DNA from: Chloranthus sessilifolius
Taxonomy: Eukaryota > Streptophyta > Magnoliopsida > Chloranthales > Chloranthaceae
Reading direction: 5' to 3'
DNA: 64,000 bases
Assembly: GCA_021018995.1 (NCBI GenBank)
Contig: CM037593.1
Span: forward strand, 17,698,088-17,762,087
The translations under genes were made by a program, and so were the position numbers. This document shows positions 23,143-34,555 of this stretch, one piece after another. The first letter of the stretch is position 1; each line of letters opens with the position of its first letter. The notes under the pieces were generated by a model, which had not been told where the DNA came from, ran no database searches, and worked only from the letters and a program-made list of their open reading frames with translations.

Positions 23143-24009
23143 AGAGAGCTTCAACATCCCACCGCTCTCCATTGAGGCAACCAAGGCCCTTAAGTATAGG
23201 GCCCCAAAACAAAGGCCACAAACAAGACTACCAAACACCTAATGGCCCAAGCTTGGCTCCTCTTTGGCCTAACGATCTGTGCATTCCCGTTACTAGACTT
23301 AAGTATATCGTGTTAGAAGTTTTTATTTTGGTGGTCGTGTCATGATCTGAATTTTATGTCTTTGATACACCTAAAATATGTGTATGTGTTTAATATCGTA
23401 TTTCCCGCATGTCTTGACTTTTCAAAACGTTTTATAAAAAAATGCATGTTTTGGTTTTTCAAGCTCTTATATTTATTTCCGTCATTAATGAACATAAGTT
23501 GTGTAATAGCCTATTGGTTAAAGATTTTAAGTTCTAGATAAAAAGTTTATGGATCAAACCTTGCTATGTGTTCTCTAAACATCTATTTTAGACTTTAAGC
23601 TCATTTAGAGTTATTCTTAAGAATAGAGCCGTCAGAGACCCTAGAGAAGAAATTTTAGATCTATCTTCCTAGAACCCTTCTTTTGGAAGTGCAACGAGAC
23701 ATTGGCATATATTCTCAAGCGGCATTCACCTCCTTCTAGAATCATCATCATTGTTGGGATCTTAATCTAATCGTGGTGGTACGATCGATATAGGTATGGA
23801 GAAATCATGCTTTCCATTAAACTTAAAATATGAATTTTTAAATAGATTTTTATGTAAATTAGTGTAGTTATTTCATAAATAATTATGGTATAATTAAATG
23901 AGATGCATGCTAGGGTTAGTGATTATTAATGTGGATTATTTAGATTAAAAAGAAGACGGTTGAAATCCCACAATGTGATTTGATGCATTTTGATATGTGC
24001 TCACAGAAG

Positions 24010-24565
24010 CATGTCAATCGATTGACGATTGTATGTCAATCGATTGAGAATGGACAGTAGGGCAGATAATATTAAATGATATTATTTTGAAAGATTGTAC
24101 AGAATTATGTCAATCGATTGAGGAGGAATATTAAAGTAAATACTAATAAATGATATTATTTTGGAAAAGTACACTTAATTATGTCAATTGATTGACAATT
24201 AGATGTCAATCGATTGAGGATTAAATGATATTATTTTGGAAAAATACAGAGAATTATGTCAATCGATTGAGGATTGTATGTCAATCGATTGAGGAGAAAT
24301 ATTAAAGTAAATACTAATAAATGATATTATTTTGGAAAAGTACACATAATTATGTCAATCGATTGACGATTGGATGTCAATCGATTGAGGATGAAAATTA
24401 AATGGTAACAGACAAAACTCAATAGATTGAGTAAAACTCAATAGATTGAGCCTGAGCATGGATTCATGTCAATGGATTGAGAAATCAATTCATTGAGCAT
24501 GAATAGAGTTCAATGGATTGAGAAATCAATAGATTGAGCCTAAACATGAATTCAATAGATTGAGT
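24010..24565 (+). repeat. Array of TCAATCGATTGA palindromes
   Basis: The word ATGTCAATCGATTGA recurs singly or in pairs about 20 bp apart, joined by longer units containing AATGATATTATTTTGGAAAA. Toward the right the palindrome decays to CAATGGATTGAG and CAATAGATTGAG. It lies inside the solo LTR. Confidence 0.9.
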
Positions 24566-24784
24566 GTGAATAGTTAAGTTCTATATTCAAGTTCTTCTCA
24601 CAACAGTGTCATTAAATGTTAACATTTATACACCATGATTGTGTACACTTTAATATTCATGTACCATGATTAAATGCACTTAAATGTTTATATAGTATGA
24701 TGTCACTCTTATGCACTTTACATGTTCCATGATGATCTATATAATGCACAACTAAGACATATAAAATATGATGAAATGTCAAAC

Positions 24785-25085
24785 CATGATCAACGAGCAT
24801 TAGACCCAACATCTTGTACATGATAGAGTCTAAGAAGGTATTAGACCCAACATCTTGTGTTTGATGGAGTCTAACTAAACACGATTAAGGAGCATTAGAC
24901 CCAACATCTTGTACATGATAGAGTTTAAGAAGGTATTAGACCCAACGTCTTATGTAAGATGGAGTCTAACTAAACAAGAGTATGATGAGCATGATTAAGC
25001 CCAACGTCTTGAGCGGGACAGAGTTTGACACACAATAAATGATATGATTCATTAGACCTAACGTCTTGAGCATTACGGAGTCTAA
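24785..25085 (+). repeat. Tandem array of AGACCCAACATCTTG units
   Basis: About six units of roughly 45-50 bp, each with TTAGACCCAACATCTTG followed by GA(T/C)(A/G)GAGTCTAA. Inside the solo LTR, downstream of the palindrome array. Confidence 0.88.
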
Positions 25086-26219
25086 CTAAACAAGTGATAA
25101 GCATGATTAAACATGATAAGCATGTATTATTGATATATATATGTTTATGTTCAATATATTTCAGCTTAATGAGATTATACATGCCACATGCACACACACA
25201 TGAAATATACCGAAATATTTATATGGCTATAACTGATATTTTATACTTCAATGGATTGCATGTCTGGTCCATACAAGTGTAAACTTATACCCCTTGTTGA
25301 TGTGGGTGACCAGATGAGACAGGTGTCGCCGAAGACAATGTATAAGTTTATGACGATGAGACGGCACGTGGTGCTCGGGAAACTGGACTGAATGGCGATG
25401 ATGGCTTCGTGGCCTAATTAGCTATTTTCCTTTCTAGTTATTAGTGGTTTTAAATAAATGAGACATTGATCAGTTAGTATTTTATCAAATCTGTTTAAGC
25501 TTTAATTATGTTGAACTTGTTATTGGAATAAGAACATTATCATGTGTTTTATTTAGATTAATTAATATTTTAAAGAAATTTTATCTTCCACTGTTTAAGG
25601 TGCTTTTATCGCCTTATTATATTTCTACGGTTCACGATACGAAGGTACGGTCTAAAATCTTACAATTAAGAGGTTGTGAGATCTCAGGTCGCTACAGGTC
25701 GTCACTATGGTTAATCTGTTGACCGATGAATGGTGTAAGATCAATCTTGTGAAGTAATAGTTGTTAATTCGGTGAATTTGAAGAGAATAAGCAACTAATA
25801 ATTAAGTCTTTTAGTTAAGATATAATTGTGATTTCCAATCACAATATAATTAATAATTTAAGTCCTTAATGAGAATGGACTCTTTGGCTATAAATATATG
25901 GGATATTTGATCTCAACGATTGCTCAATACACTTCAATTCTCCTTATTAGCAAAAGCATCCTCATTGTACTCGAAGGTATTCACAGCGAGGAGATCGTTG
26001 AAGATCGGCAACCCACCTTTAATGACTAATACTCAGCGTGCCCACATATATTTTAATTTATGGATTATTAATTTATTGTTTTGATTGATTATGCGCTTAG
26101 ATCCTAGGGCATATATTTGGATGGTCGGATTGGTAGATCCATCATATCGGAATAGTTCACAGACTTTCCTAAAATGGTTTTGTTAATATTACCCAATACC
26201 AGGGATTTAAGGACCAATA

Positions 26220-26720
26220 TATATTAGCATATCGGCCGGCTCCTAAGCTAATACGTATCGGATATATTGAAGATTTATCAGCCAAATTAGCTGATATTAG
26301 ACTACCATTGTTTTATTCTAAAATATTAGAAAATATAATAACTCTTAAAATAGTCCTATATTGCCTATGGGCTTAGAGGTCTTGGGCTATATATAATGTG
26401 GGCACTCCTCACCTTCAAGCCAGTTTTGTAAGATTGAATTAGGCCCGTTGGATTTTTTATCATGGTACCAAAGCAGATATTTCTCTATTCCAGACAGTCC
26501 TCACCTTACAAGTTGCTTTTGTGAGGTTGAATTAGGCCCATGAGTTTCTTATCAATAACTTTCTCAAATGGCTTTTTTGGTATTTTGTAAATATATATTG
26601 GATACATATCGAATGATATGGGCCGATATTAGACTTATTTGACCTCATATCAAATCAAGAGTGTATATCGTATCGGATGAGTCCTAACCCAATACATATC
26701 CTCGTAATGGATATGGCGAA
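26220..26720. mobile_element. TATCGG-type fragments flanking Copia-like LTR ends
   Basis: Fragments of the TATCGGCC/GATACGTATCGG family lie at about 26220-26300 and 26580-26715. Between them are two tandem LTR-end-like segments with AGATTGAATTAGGCCCGTTG and AGGTTGAATTAGGCCCATGA. The first is followed at 26463 by TGGTACCAAAGC, close to the TGGTATCAGAGC initiator-tRNA-Met primer site used by plant Copia elements. This is a decayed fragment with no coding sequence. Confidence 0.5.
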
Positions 26721-27025
26721 TAATTAAAACCAACTACCACTGTATAATCTTCTTGAAATTTTCATATATTTGTTAATTGTGTTCCATTGAGGAATTCCAA
26801 ATCCTACAAGGAAGAAGGGGAATCAATGGGGGCTTAGATTCAGAGAGACCTTCTATGGTAAGTGGCTTGTTGATGGAACCCTTCTAAAAGTAAGGGCAGT
26901 TAAATTTTTTGATCTCCATTACAGATAGAGCCATGACCCATATCCATATAGCACATGTTTAATGGCCTCAAAATTAGTGATTAGTGTATATGAATTGTCC
27001 AATTTATACACTCTAATATAAATAA

Positions 27026-27826
27026 GGAAAATTTTCAGAACCGACCCTATCGGATTCACCTTTTCCATTAGAGACACTAGTGTTTCACTTTTCACCAAAC
27101 CGACCAGATCCAAGCCGAGCTGACGCCCACCTTTATGAATTGCCAAAATTACCCCCAAAGTATAAATAGCCGTAAAAAATCACAAATTATTATTGCTTTC
27201 CTTTTTACTTTTTTACTTTTTACATTTTGTTCAAAGGCGGCGGCGTTTCGAAGGCGGTAACGTTCCATTGTTCAATATTCAAGCTACTAAATTTGTTTTA
27301 AGTTCGAATCTTTTTCCATTATCTTCCACTATTGTAGAAATTGTTCTTCTTTCGAAAATCTATATTTTAGAGAGGCGATATCGCTTCTCTAGAGAGTCGA
27401 TATCCCTCTCTAAAGTGTCACTAGCACCTCTTTAGAGAGACAAATATCGCCTCCTTATTGAAAATGTATCTTATATTCTAATTTCAATTTAATGTTATGA
27501 TATTTTGAGTTTTCCTTTTTTTGTAAAAGATTTACACTCCCCTCAAACCAATTTCCTTCGTGTCAATCTTTGGCAACATCGATCTTTATACTGTGGCCTT
27601 CAAACTAGACGCCATAGATGCTGCTTCACATCGCGTAAATATAAAAAAATGCAAATTTTTAAAATTTAAAACTATATAGAACAATAAAAAGTATAAGGAG
27701 TATTTGAGATTTTTTGTGCTAGTTGGAACTAACTAGGCTTAAAGTTGGTCGGTTATTGGAAAGGTGAAATTATAGGGTCTTTGACGGAAAACATGAATCT
27801 GACAGGGTCGATCCTATAAATTTCCC
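27026..27826. mobile_element. Non-autonomous MULE (801 bp), 9-bp TSD TATAAATAA
   Basis: Ends GGAAAATTTTCAGAACCGAC and CGATCCTATAAATTTCCC are inverted relative to each other and match those of the 37612 element. TATAAATAA is perfectly duplicated at 27017-27025 and 27827-27835, a 9-bp duplication diagnostic of Mutator-type insertion. The left part resembles the 5' leader of the minus-strand gene in the 37612 element (TTTTTACTTTTTTACTTTTT); the right part resembles the arms of the 5834 element. A short palindrome set (GAGGCGATATCGCTTCTC) lies at 27366-27450. No coding capacity. Confidence 0.9.
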
Positions 27827-27835
27827 TATAAATAA

Positions 27836-28889
27836 TTGTACACCAATTAGATAGTCTCAATCCTCTCATAAGCATTATTCTTTCATTGGAGCATGTGCCA
27901 TTGGTAGTTTGACTACTTTGATTCATCAAATTTGTGCATCATATGATTAGGCATTCATGTGTAAGCAATGGCCTTATCTATGTCTAAGCAGTGGCAGAGT
28001 TAATTTTATTATTTTACGAAAAATTATAAACAGGGGATAAATTTGTTGAAGAAAAAGTATTGGCGGCTGATATGGCGTGACTAGGTGTGGTGACTTGCAT
28101 TAAATGAATCCCACCGCACTTGCAGTAAATTGCGTCGCGCCACAACAGCTGTCTGTTCTTTGTCTCCATAAAAACTGTCCTCCATGAATAATAACTGTAC
28201 TTTTTTTATTAAGATCTAAATTTAGCTATTGCTTAGTCCTTTCCTTTTTAAACTTCTCTTTTATCTCTCGTCCTTTCCAACGTATTGTAAATTTTATTAA
28301 CCACCCTTTTTCGTATCAATTTCCATAATTTTAAAAAGAAATTCATGGCTGCTCCACGATTAGTGGTAGTAAAATAATCCCTGCCATGTGTGATGGGTTT
28401 TGTCAGACAAAATAATATCTAAAATTGTGATTGGTGAATTACTCATTGAATTTTGTATTCTAGTGGGATATAATTATTCATGAGGATGAATCTCCCCAAA
28501 TCTTGCTCCATTCGAGAAATAAGAAGCCTTAGAAGAGAATTTCACGGTTCTCATGGCAGAACAATGGCCCCAATTTATGTGTTCAACTTTTGGAACTATG
28601 TAAGTTAAATCTTATAAAGGATTCTAGAACCACACGAAGAAATATAAGTCTTCCCACATTCATGTATTAATGATTGTTCAATACGCTTTGTCCAAGTAAT
28701 TAGACATTATTAATTTTAATCATACTTCCTTGAAAAAATAATAATGATAAGGACTTGATTCTCTTGGCTGTCATTTAAATTCATTATAAAAAGTATGAAA
28801 GCTATTCTCATACATTAATGATTATTCAATCCACTTCATCCGAGTACTATGATATTATGTTCACTTTACTTCACTAAAATAAATAATAA
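27836..28889. other. Unassigned AT-rich DNA with a roughly 148-bp diverged direct repeat
   Basis: No gene seen. Segments starting near 28667 (ATTAATGATTGTTCAAT) and 28815 (ATTAATGATTATTCAAT) are diverged direct copies. The first copy runs through GACTTGATTCTCTTGGCTGTC without the insertion present in the second, and so provides a paralogous empty site for the element at 28920. Confidence 0.6.
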
Positions 28890-28919
28890 TGACTTGACTT
28901 TCCTGACCAAGGGTTAAAA

Positions 28920-29351
28920 TATCGGATTTTCGATACGTATCGCCCTGAAGTTCAGGATAATATGTATCGCGTATTGTCCGATACATTCAATGTATCTGCG
29001 ATACATTGAATGTATCGGTTCAATACATTTTTTTTAAAAAAAAATCTAAAAATTTAAATTATCGTCCGAACGGACGATACGTATCGTCCGATACGTATCG
29101 CGTATCTGCGATACATTGAATGTATCGTTTTGATACATTTTTTTTTTCAAAAAATTAAAAATTAAATTATCTTGAAATTATCGCCCGATAACTTCAAAGT
29201 ATCGTCTGTATCGTCCGATACCGGCGATACATTGCCCGTATCGAACGATAATTACCCTATTTTTTACGGGATACGATACATAGGCAATGTATCGTACCGC
29301 CCATGTCCAAAACCGATACGTATCAGTATCGGACGATTTTTTGACCCATGC
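28920..29351. mobile_element. CGATACGTATCG-type MULE-like MITE, 9-bp TSD TCCTGACCA
   Basis: Starts AGGGTTAAAATATCGG and ends CGATTTTTTGACCCATGC, which are imperfect inverted ends. TCCTGACCA is perfectly repeated at 28911-28919 and 29352-29360. The interior is nearly all CGATACGTATCG and ATACATTGAATGTATC palindromes. The paralogous sequence near 28770 lacks the insertion. The 9-bp duplication supports Mutator-type mobilisation of this palindromic family. Confidence 0.82.
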
Positions 29352-29519
29352 TCCTGACCATCATTTATAGGCCAAAATGGTGTTTAAATCATCTTACACC
29401 ATCAATGGGTTAAATTGATTATAGATTGAAGTGCTACAAGCCCAAAATTGGTGTTTTAGGGAGATTTAAGTCATCTGAATTGTTAATCATAAAATTATTC
29501 GTTGTTTTTAGTTTTAGTA

Positions 29520-29667
29520 CACTACAAAAAATAAGACTATTAGTGGCAATTTTTTGTTTCAAAAAATTGCCGCTATTAATAAAAAAACCTATTAAGACTA
29601 TTAGCGGCAATTTTTTGTTAATAGCGGTAATTTTTGACTGCCGCTAATAATCTTATTTTTTGTAGTG
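29520..29667. mobile_element. CACTA-type MITE, TSD GTA
   Basis: Starts CACTACAAAAAATAAGACTA and ends with the near-perfect inverse AATCTTATTTTTTGTAGTG. GTA is present at 29517-29519 and 29668-29670. Subterminal ATTAGCGGCAATTTTT words repeat in both orientations. Confidence 0.92.
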
Positions 29668-29899
29668 GTAGTTGATGTCAAATTTGTCAATCAGATGGTT
29701 CATACTCACTTATAGGCATGTTTCTTTGGACTGAGACATGTTTCAATGATAGATTGTCACTTGGACAATATAAACTAATAACAGATGTGTATGCATGACA
29801 TAATAATATATCACACTTCAATTCTGTGAGATAAAAGGTTTGATTTTAGTAACGTAAGATCATTTAAACATCATTTTGGTGTTTATACGTTGGTCAGGA

Positions 29900-30066
29900 A
29901 CAAGGTATAAAAAAGCGGTCTATACCGATGTATTAGTATCTCGTATCGGTATCGCCAATACGTATCAGCAGTATCAGCCGATACGCCTCGGTCAAAAAAA
30001 AATAAAATTGAGTAATATCGGCGTTGAACAAACTAATACCCTGGACCAATACCCATGTTGATACCT
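29900..30066. mobile_element. CGATACGTATCG-type MULE-like MITE, near-perfect 9-bp TSD
   Basis: Starts ACAAGGTATAAAAAAGCGG and ends CCCATGTTGATACCT. Flanks are TGGTCAGGA (29891-29899) and TGGCCAGGA (30067-30075), one mismatch in nine. The flank is the reverse complement of the TSD at 28911, because both insertions occupy the same site in opposite arms of an inverted repeat. Confidence 0.65.
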
Positions 30067-30483
30067 TGGCCAGGAGTCATTATCCCCAAAACAAACCCAT
30101 CAACAGATGAAAGCTACCTAATCAAAGCACTACAATATATATGGTCTCTAAGTTAGAAAAAAAAAACAATGGTCTAAATTAAAACAGCTCCAATCAGATC
30201 GGATGGTTAGTATCTTTTCATGGATGCTAATTTTAGGCTAACATGAGTTCATTTAATTAATTTATAACTTTAATGACTTGGATTTCTCAAGATGAGTGCC
30301 ACATGGCAAACAAGTGAATGAGTGAGAGCTCCATTTATTGATGAATGAAAATGAGCTGGCATTAGGGTAGGCGATTATCTCCATAATTGAAGTCTGCATG
30401 CTTCTCAAGGTCCACCCAATATACGGCTCGCACACCGAGTGCAGGTGAAAAGATGATCAGTTGCCAAATACTAAACCTTTGAT

Positions 30484-30736
30484 GGGCAATGGTCAAGTCC
30501 AATCACGTTAAATCGGATTTCGAGTTCAAACAGATATGCATATCTGCCCTTGGATATGAGAGAATCTTGGCTTTCATAATTTTTACGCTTTATATGATGT
30601 TGTGCAGTCAAAAATTCTCTTATTTCCAAGGGTGGCTGATGGGCCACTCAAAATCCAATTCAAGTCTCTTATTTCCAAGGGTGGCTGATGGGCCACTCAA
30701 AATCCAATTCAAGCTGGTTGTACCAGACCATTGCCC
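30484..30736. mobile_element. Hairpin MITE, family H1 copy 2, with 49-bp perfect tandem duplication
   Basis: Ends GGGCAATGGTCAAGTCC and ACCAGACCATTGCCC are inverted. The interior shares ATCGGATTTCGAGTTCAAAC with the copies at 3894 and 47779. The 49-bp unit beginning TCTCTTATTTCCAAGGGTGG is repeated exactly at 30616-30664 and 30665-30713. No coding capacity. Confidence 0.85.
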
Positions 30737-30739
30737 AAA

Positions 30740-32042
30740 CGGTTGATATTACCTCCCTATCTAAATAATCAGACAACTAATATGAAATATTTTTATGAGG
30801 CAGGTGGCAGAACATGACAGGTATAATTTTTTAGTCATTTTAAAAATATTCTAACATTATTTTCTATTTTATTTTTATAAATAAAATATACTAACATTAT
30901 TGCCACACCTAATTACTAAACCCTATGAATAATTTAAAAATTAAATAAACAAGTAAAATTGAGTTAGCTTTTGGTATATATAAAAGAATTTGTCTATTGT
31001 TGGCCAATTTTTGTGTCCCATTGCATTTTTAAATTTTGTGGTTTTGCACGGATTTATATGCTTTCGTAAGTCTCACTGCACACCTAACAAGATGAAGTTT
31101 ATCATGAGCCATTGGCACATTTTGAACATATCATATATAAAATTGAGTTGGTACTACTTGGTACGTACCAAGGTGATTAATTAAATTCACCATTTTTTTT
31201 TTTTGAAGAAGTCACAATTTAATTGTGGCTTTTTGAGAAATTCGTAATTTAATCACTTCTCTTTTAGTTGATTAAATCGTGACATTTTAAAAAATTTGCA
31301 AAATTTCTAAAACATTGTAAATTTTTTGAATAAAATATGAGCTTTTTTACGTATTTTTTTCAAAATTTTAAACCTTTTATTAATATTTTTTATAGAAATT
31401 TTTATGTTTCCCAAAATTCTCTTTCTTCAACCACCCCACAGGTGCCCTCCTCCCTTTTAAAAAAAAAAATTTATTGATTTTTGCTGAATTCAAAGCATTT
31501 CGGCATTTATATTTTGGTTCCCAATATTTGCACTCACAAAAAATACCAATGCTAAAATTATTAACTACTTTGAATTAAATGATGGAGACCATTTTTGTTC
31601 CAATCTTCAACACAAAGGATCTTCAAATCAAAGGCATATCTTCATACGACCAGATTTTAATTTCATGTGGCATATATCCTAAATAGTGATCCGAGAATAA
31701 TGTTTGATGTACACTTAAGATCAAGTTCACTTTTTCATATATGTGTCAAATGGAATCATAATCCGGCAGTTTGACGATACATCCATGATGATCACAAGAT
31801 CCAATTTATAGAAGATTGGGACTAAAAACGATTATCGATCATCTAATTCAATGCAATCAATGATTTTTGATGTTTGTGTCCTTACAAATTCCGTGAGTGT
31901 AAATAAAGGTGCCTCATATTTTTCAGTTTGTCCTAAAAAAGAAAATTGTTAAAGGGTAACCTTTTGGTGAGCGCTTTTGGCAGTGGACAATTTTTATGAC
32001 ACATGGAATAGTATACCAAGTAACCAACAAGGCAGCTCAAGT
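30740..32042. other. Unassigned AT-rich DNA
   Basis: No gene, RNA or convincing repeat boundary found. The short ORF at 30990-31184 has no support beyond length. Confidence 0.5.
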
Positions 32043-32044
32043 CC

Positions 32045-32472
32045 CTATAAGGGAGTCATTACTTGCACACGTTTTTCAAGTTATTGCACTAAATTTAAAG
32101 AAAGACTTGATATTTTAGGGACATGTGATATGTAAAAATGAAATATGAGTCGTCTGATTTGAAGTTAATGATCAATAGATCTCTAGTACATAAAATTAGA
32201 GCAAAACACGATATTTGTCGTATGATCTATTGTAGTCAATTGTTGAATTATATAATTGTTTTTCACTTTATTTAATCAAATGATGAAAATTATATTTTAT
32301 TCTAATCTTTTGCAATTGATATCTTTAAATCATGGCCTTTAAATCGAACGATTTAGATGGTGTTTTTATATAATAAAAGTCACCAAACTTACAAGTCTTT
32401 TTGTTACATTTAGTATAATCCGGTGCAATCACTTGAAATGCGTGTGCTAAGTAATGATTCCCTATATTTAAT
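32045..32472. mobile_element. Hairpin MITE, superfamily unresolved
   Basis: The left arm AGGGAGTCATTACTTGCACA and the right arm TGTGCTAAGTAATGATTCCCT are inverted copies extending over about 60 bp. No target duplication confirmed. Confidence 0.65.
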
Positions 32473-32666
32473 TGATAAGAAACCGTATTGTCCTTTCTAT
32501 AGGTTACTAGGTAGTATGAAGTTTAGCCCCACATTAAGCCAATTATAATCTGTGTCTCTCCCTTTATAATATCTTGGGCTCCTTAATAGCCAATATTTTG
32601 AGTTCGATCCACAAAGAAAAGGTGGGATATGATTGGAGTGTTCTTGCAAATATTAACACTATAGAG

Positions 32667-32740
32667 CACTACAAAAAATAAGACTATTAACAGTACAAAA
32701 AACTGTCGCTACTAGTCCTATTATTAAAACAAGAAGTTTT
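32667..32740. mobile_element. CACTA MITE fragment (right end lost)
   Basis: CACTACAAAAAATAAGACTA matches the start of the copy at 29520. No TTTTTGTAGTG end is found downstream. Confidence 0.6.
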
Positions 32741-32829
32741 TTTTTTAAATACGTACGTGATTTAAAATATATTTCTAAATTTTTTAATGATTATGATAAC
32801 TTGGCTACTCTTTTATATATCAGCCAGTA

Positions 32830-33830
32830 AGGGTGGAAATGCACTGGGTAGCTCGGCTTAGCCCGTTAGGCCCAACCCGATTTAAGGGGGATTAAGGCTT
32901 GACATAAACCCCGCAGTCTGGCTTAGGCTACACTTGTAGCCTGCAATTTAAATGTGTAAGGCTTGGGCTTAAGCCTCTAATTAAGCAGATCTGGCTCTCA
33001 TATATGGTGTGTATATTGAGTTTCACTTAGCAATATTTTATAAAAAAATCTTTAACGAACTATAAATTTTTATTTTTAAACTCTAAGACTTTCCTGAAAA
33101 TAGATATCAACTTCTTATTAAATATTTGTATCATATTAGTTTGTTTTTATGTTTTTACCGATATAAAGCTAAGTTTAATAAATCAATAAATTATTTATGA
33201 AAAATTGGTGAGCCAAGCCAGCTCGTACATTGACTTCGAATGTTCGTTACATGCTGAGCTTCGGCTTGGGATCATAATCTAGTCATTGGCTCGAGTCAAA
33301 CTTGGGCCAATTTGAATTTGTTGGGCCGGGCTTTAATTTATCTTAGCCCAGCTCAAGTTGGGCCCATTGCCACCCCTACTCTTGTAATTACTTGACATGG
33401 CACACATCAGATGTCAGAGTCGATAAATTACCAGTTATGATGTAATCCAAACCTGGCTCGCCCCAATCTGGCTCATGTCGGATTTGGGCCTAAATAAAAA
33501 GCCTGAGCCCAAGTGTATACAGGCCAAACCCAGCCCAATTTATATTTTGGCTGGGTTTGAGACTCATTTCTAGGATAGAGAAAATCGGGCTGCTCAAAGC
33601 CTTGCCTGAAACCCGGCCTGGCAAGACTAAGGCCTATTATGTTAAGAAAAAAGGTTGGGCTAGTCTGAATTCGGCTAATCCCGAACCCGATTCGAGTAGA
33701 CTTTGGGTTTAAATAAAATGCTCGAGCATGGAAAGGAACCGAGCCACATTCAGGCCTAATTTCTTCGTTGAAAATTACGAGGCCGACATAAAGCCCGGCC
33801 TGTTGACTTATGGCATGTGCATGCTTGTGA
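32830..33830. repeat. Degenerate GGCCCAACCCG-type dispersed repeats
   Basis: GGCCCAACCCG, AGCCCGGCCTG and related words recur in both orientations over about 1 kb with no stable unit length. A 173-aa minus-strand frame at 33473-33994 runs through the repeat and has no recognisable domain, so I do not call it a gene. Confidence 0.5.
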
Positions 33831-34092
33831 TAAGTATATTCTAACATCGTGGCTACCTGAAAAATTATAAATGGTGGACAATTTTTAATGGACAATTTTA
33901 CAGATAGCTTATATGGCACGATGTGATTGGTTGTAATGCTTGGCTCTACTATGCATGCAGTGAAATCACCTCGGACCACATAAACTGCCTGCAAATTTGT
34001 CTTAAAAAGTAGTCCACTGGTCCATGGCTCCCGCCATCATTTTGTTTCCCAAAGACAATTTGTTTTTCGAGACATCCCTTTAACGTGACTAA

Positions 34093-34452
34093 GGGCATGT
34101 TCGTTTCAATGTAAAAGGAGGATATTACATGTAAAGCTTGTAATATCACCCTAACAGCTCTATCTTTTACACCAAAAGTCATTTGTTTCACCGTAATTTC
34201 TCGTGGACTGTGCCACAAAAATTACTTGTAATTTTTTTGACTTACGAGGGCGATGGCTCGTAATATTAAAATATTACTTGCAAAAGTAAAAAGTAAACCC
34301 CAAAGGCTCTATTTTTTTACAAAAAGTGAATTTTACACCAAAATTTTATGGTGAAACAAACACATATTTTACATGAGAAAAAGTAAAATTTACATGTAAT
34401 CCAGTCAGCATCATTTTACAGGGGAACCAATTACAATAATCCAAACGTACCC
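34093..34452. mobile_element. Tourist-like MITE (PIF/Harbinger type), TSD TAA
   Basis: Starts GGGCATGTTCGTTTC and ends with the inverse CCAAACGTACCC. TAA lies on both sides (34090-34092 and 34453-34455). Internal TTACATGTAA-like palindromes are frequent. The 3-bp TWA duplication and G-rich ends fit PIF/Harbinger-derived Tourist elements. An hAT origin is less likely because no 8-bp duplication is present. Confidence 0.75.
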
Positions 34453-34555
34453 TAAAAGTAAGGCTGCTTTTGAATAGTTATGTCTCCTTTTAAAAAGGTA
34501 CAAACCGTAAGCGGAGGGAAGCAATTTTTGCAGCCAGATCACACGGTTTAGCTGA

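Larger units (their letters stand above)
23338..25696 (+). mobile_element. Solo LTR (2,359 bp) with 5-bp TSD GGTCG
   Basis: Begins TGTCATGATCTGAATTTTAT and ends CTCAGGTCGCTACA. GGTCG lies immediately before (23333-23337) and after (25697-25701). No internal retrotransposon coding region is present, so this is a solo LTR. It carries two kinds of tandem repeat: an array around the palindrome TCAATCGATTGA and a second array around AGACCCAACATCTTG. Length and layout parallel the solo LTR at 11638, though the sequences differ. Confidence 0.9.
28890..30084. mobile_element. Inverted-repeat element with three nested insertions
   Basis: The left-arm text GGCCAAAATGGTGTTTAAAT (from about 29370) is inverted at 29848-29886 (ATCATTTAAACATCATTTTG). 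The arms continue past the insertions: TCCTGACCA at the left, its complement TGGTCAGGA at the right, then ATAATGAC / GTCATTAT at the outer ends. It carries the insertions at 28920-29351, 29520-29667 and 29900-30066. Confidence 0.6.

Noticed and set aside
24010-24565. Possible CRISPR-like array of regular repeats
   Set aside because: Plant LTR context with a TSD, variable unit spacing, decaying palindromes and no cas genes; it is an LTR minisatellite.
33473-33994. 173-aa minus-strand ORF
   Set aside because: It runs through GGCCCAACCCG-type repeats; repeated short words explain its openness and no domain is visible.
34093-34452. hAT MITE assignment
   Set aside because: No 8-bp duplication found; TAA on both sides fits PIF/Harbinger better.
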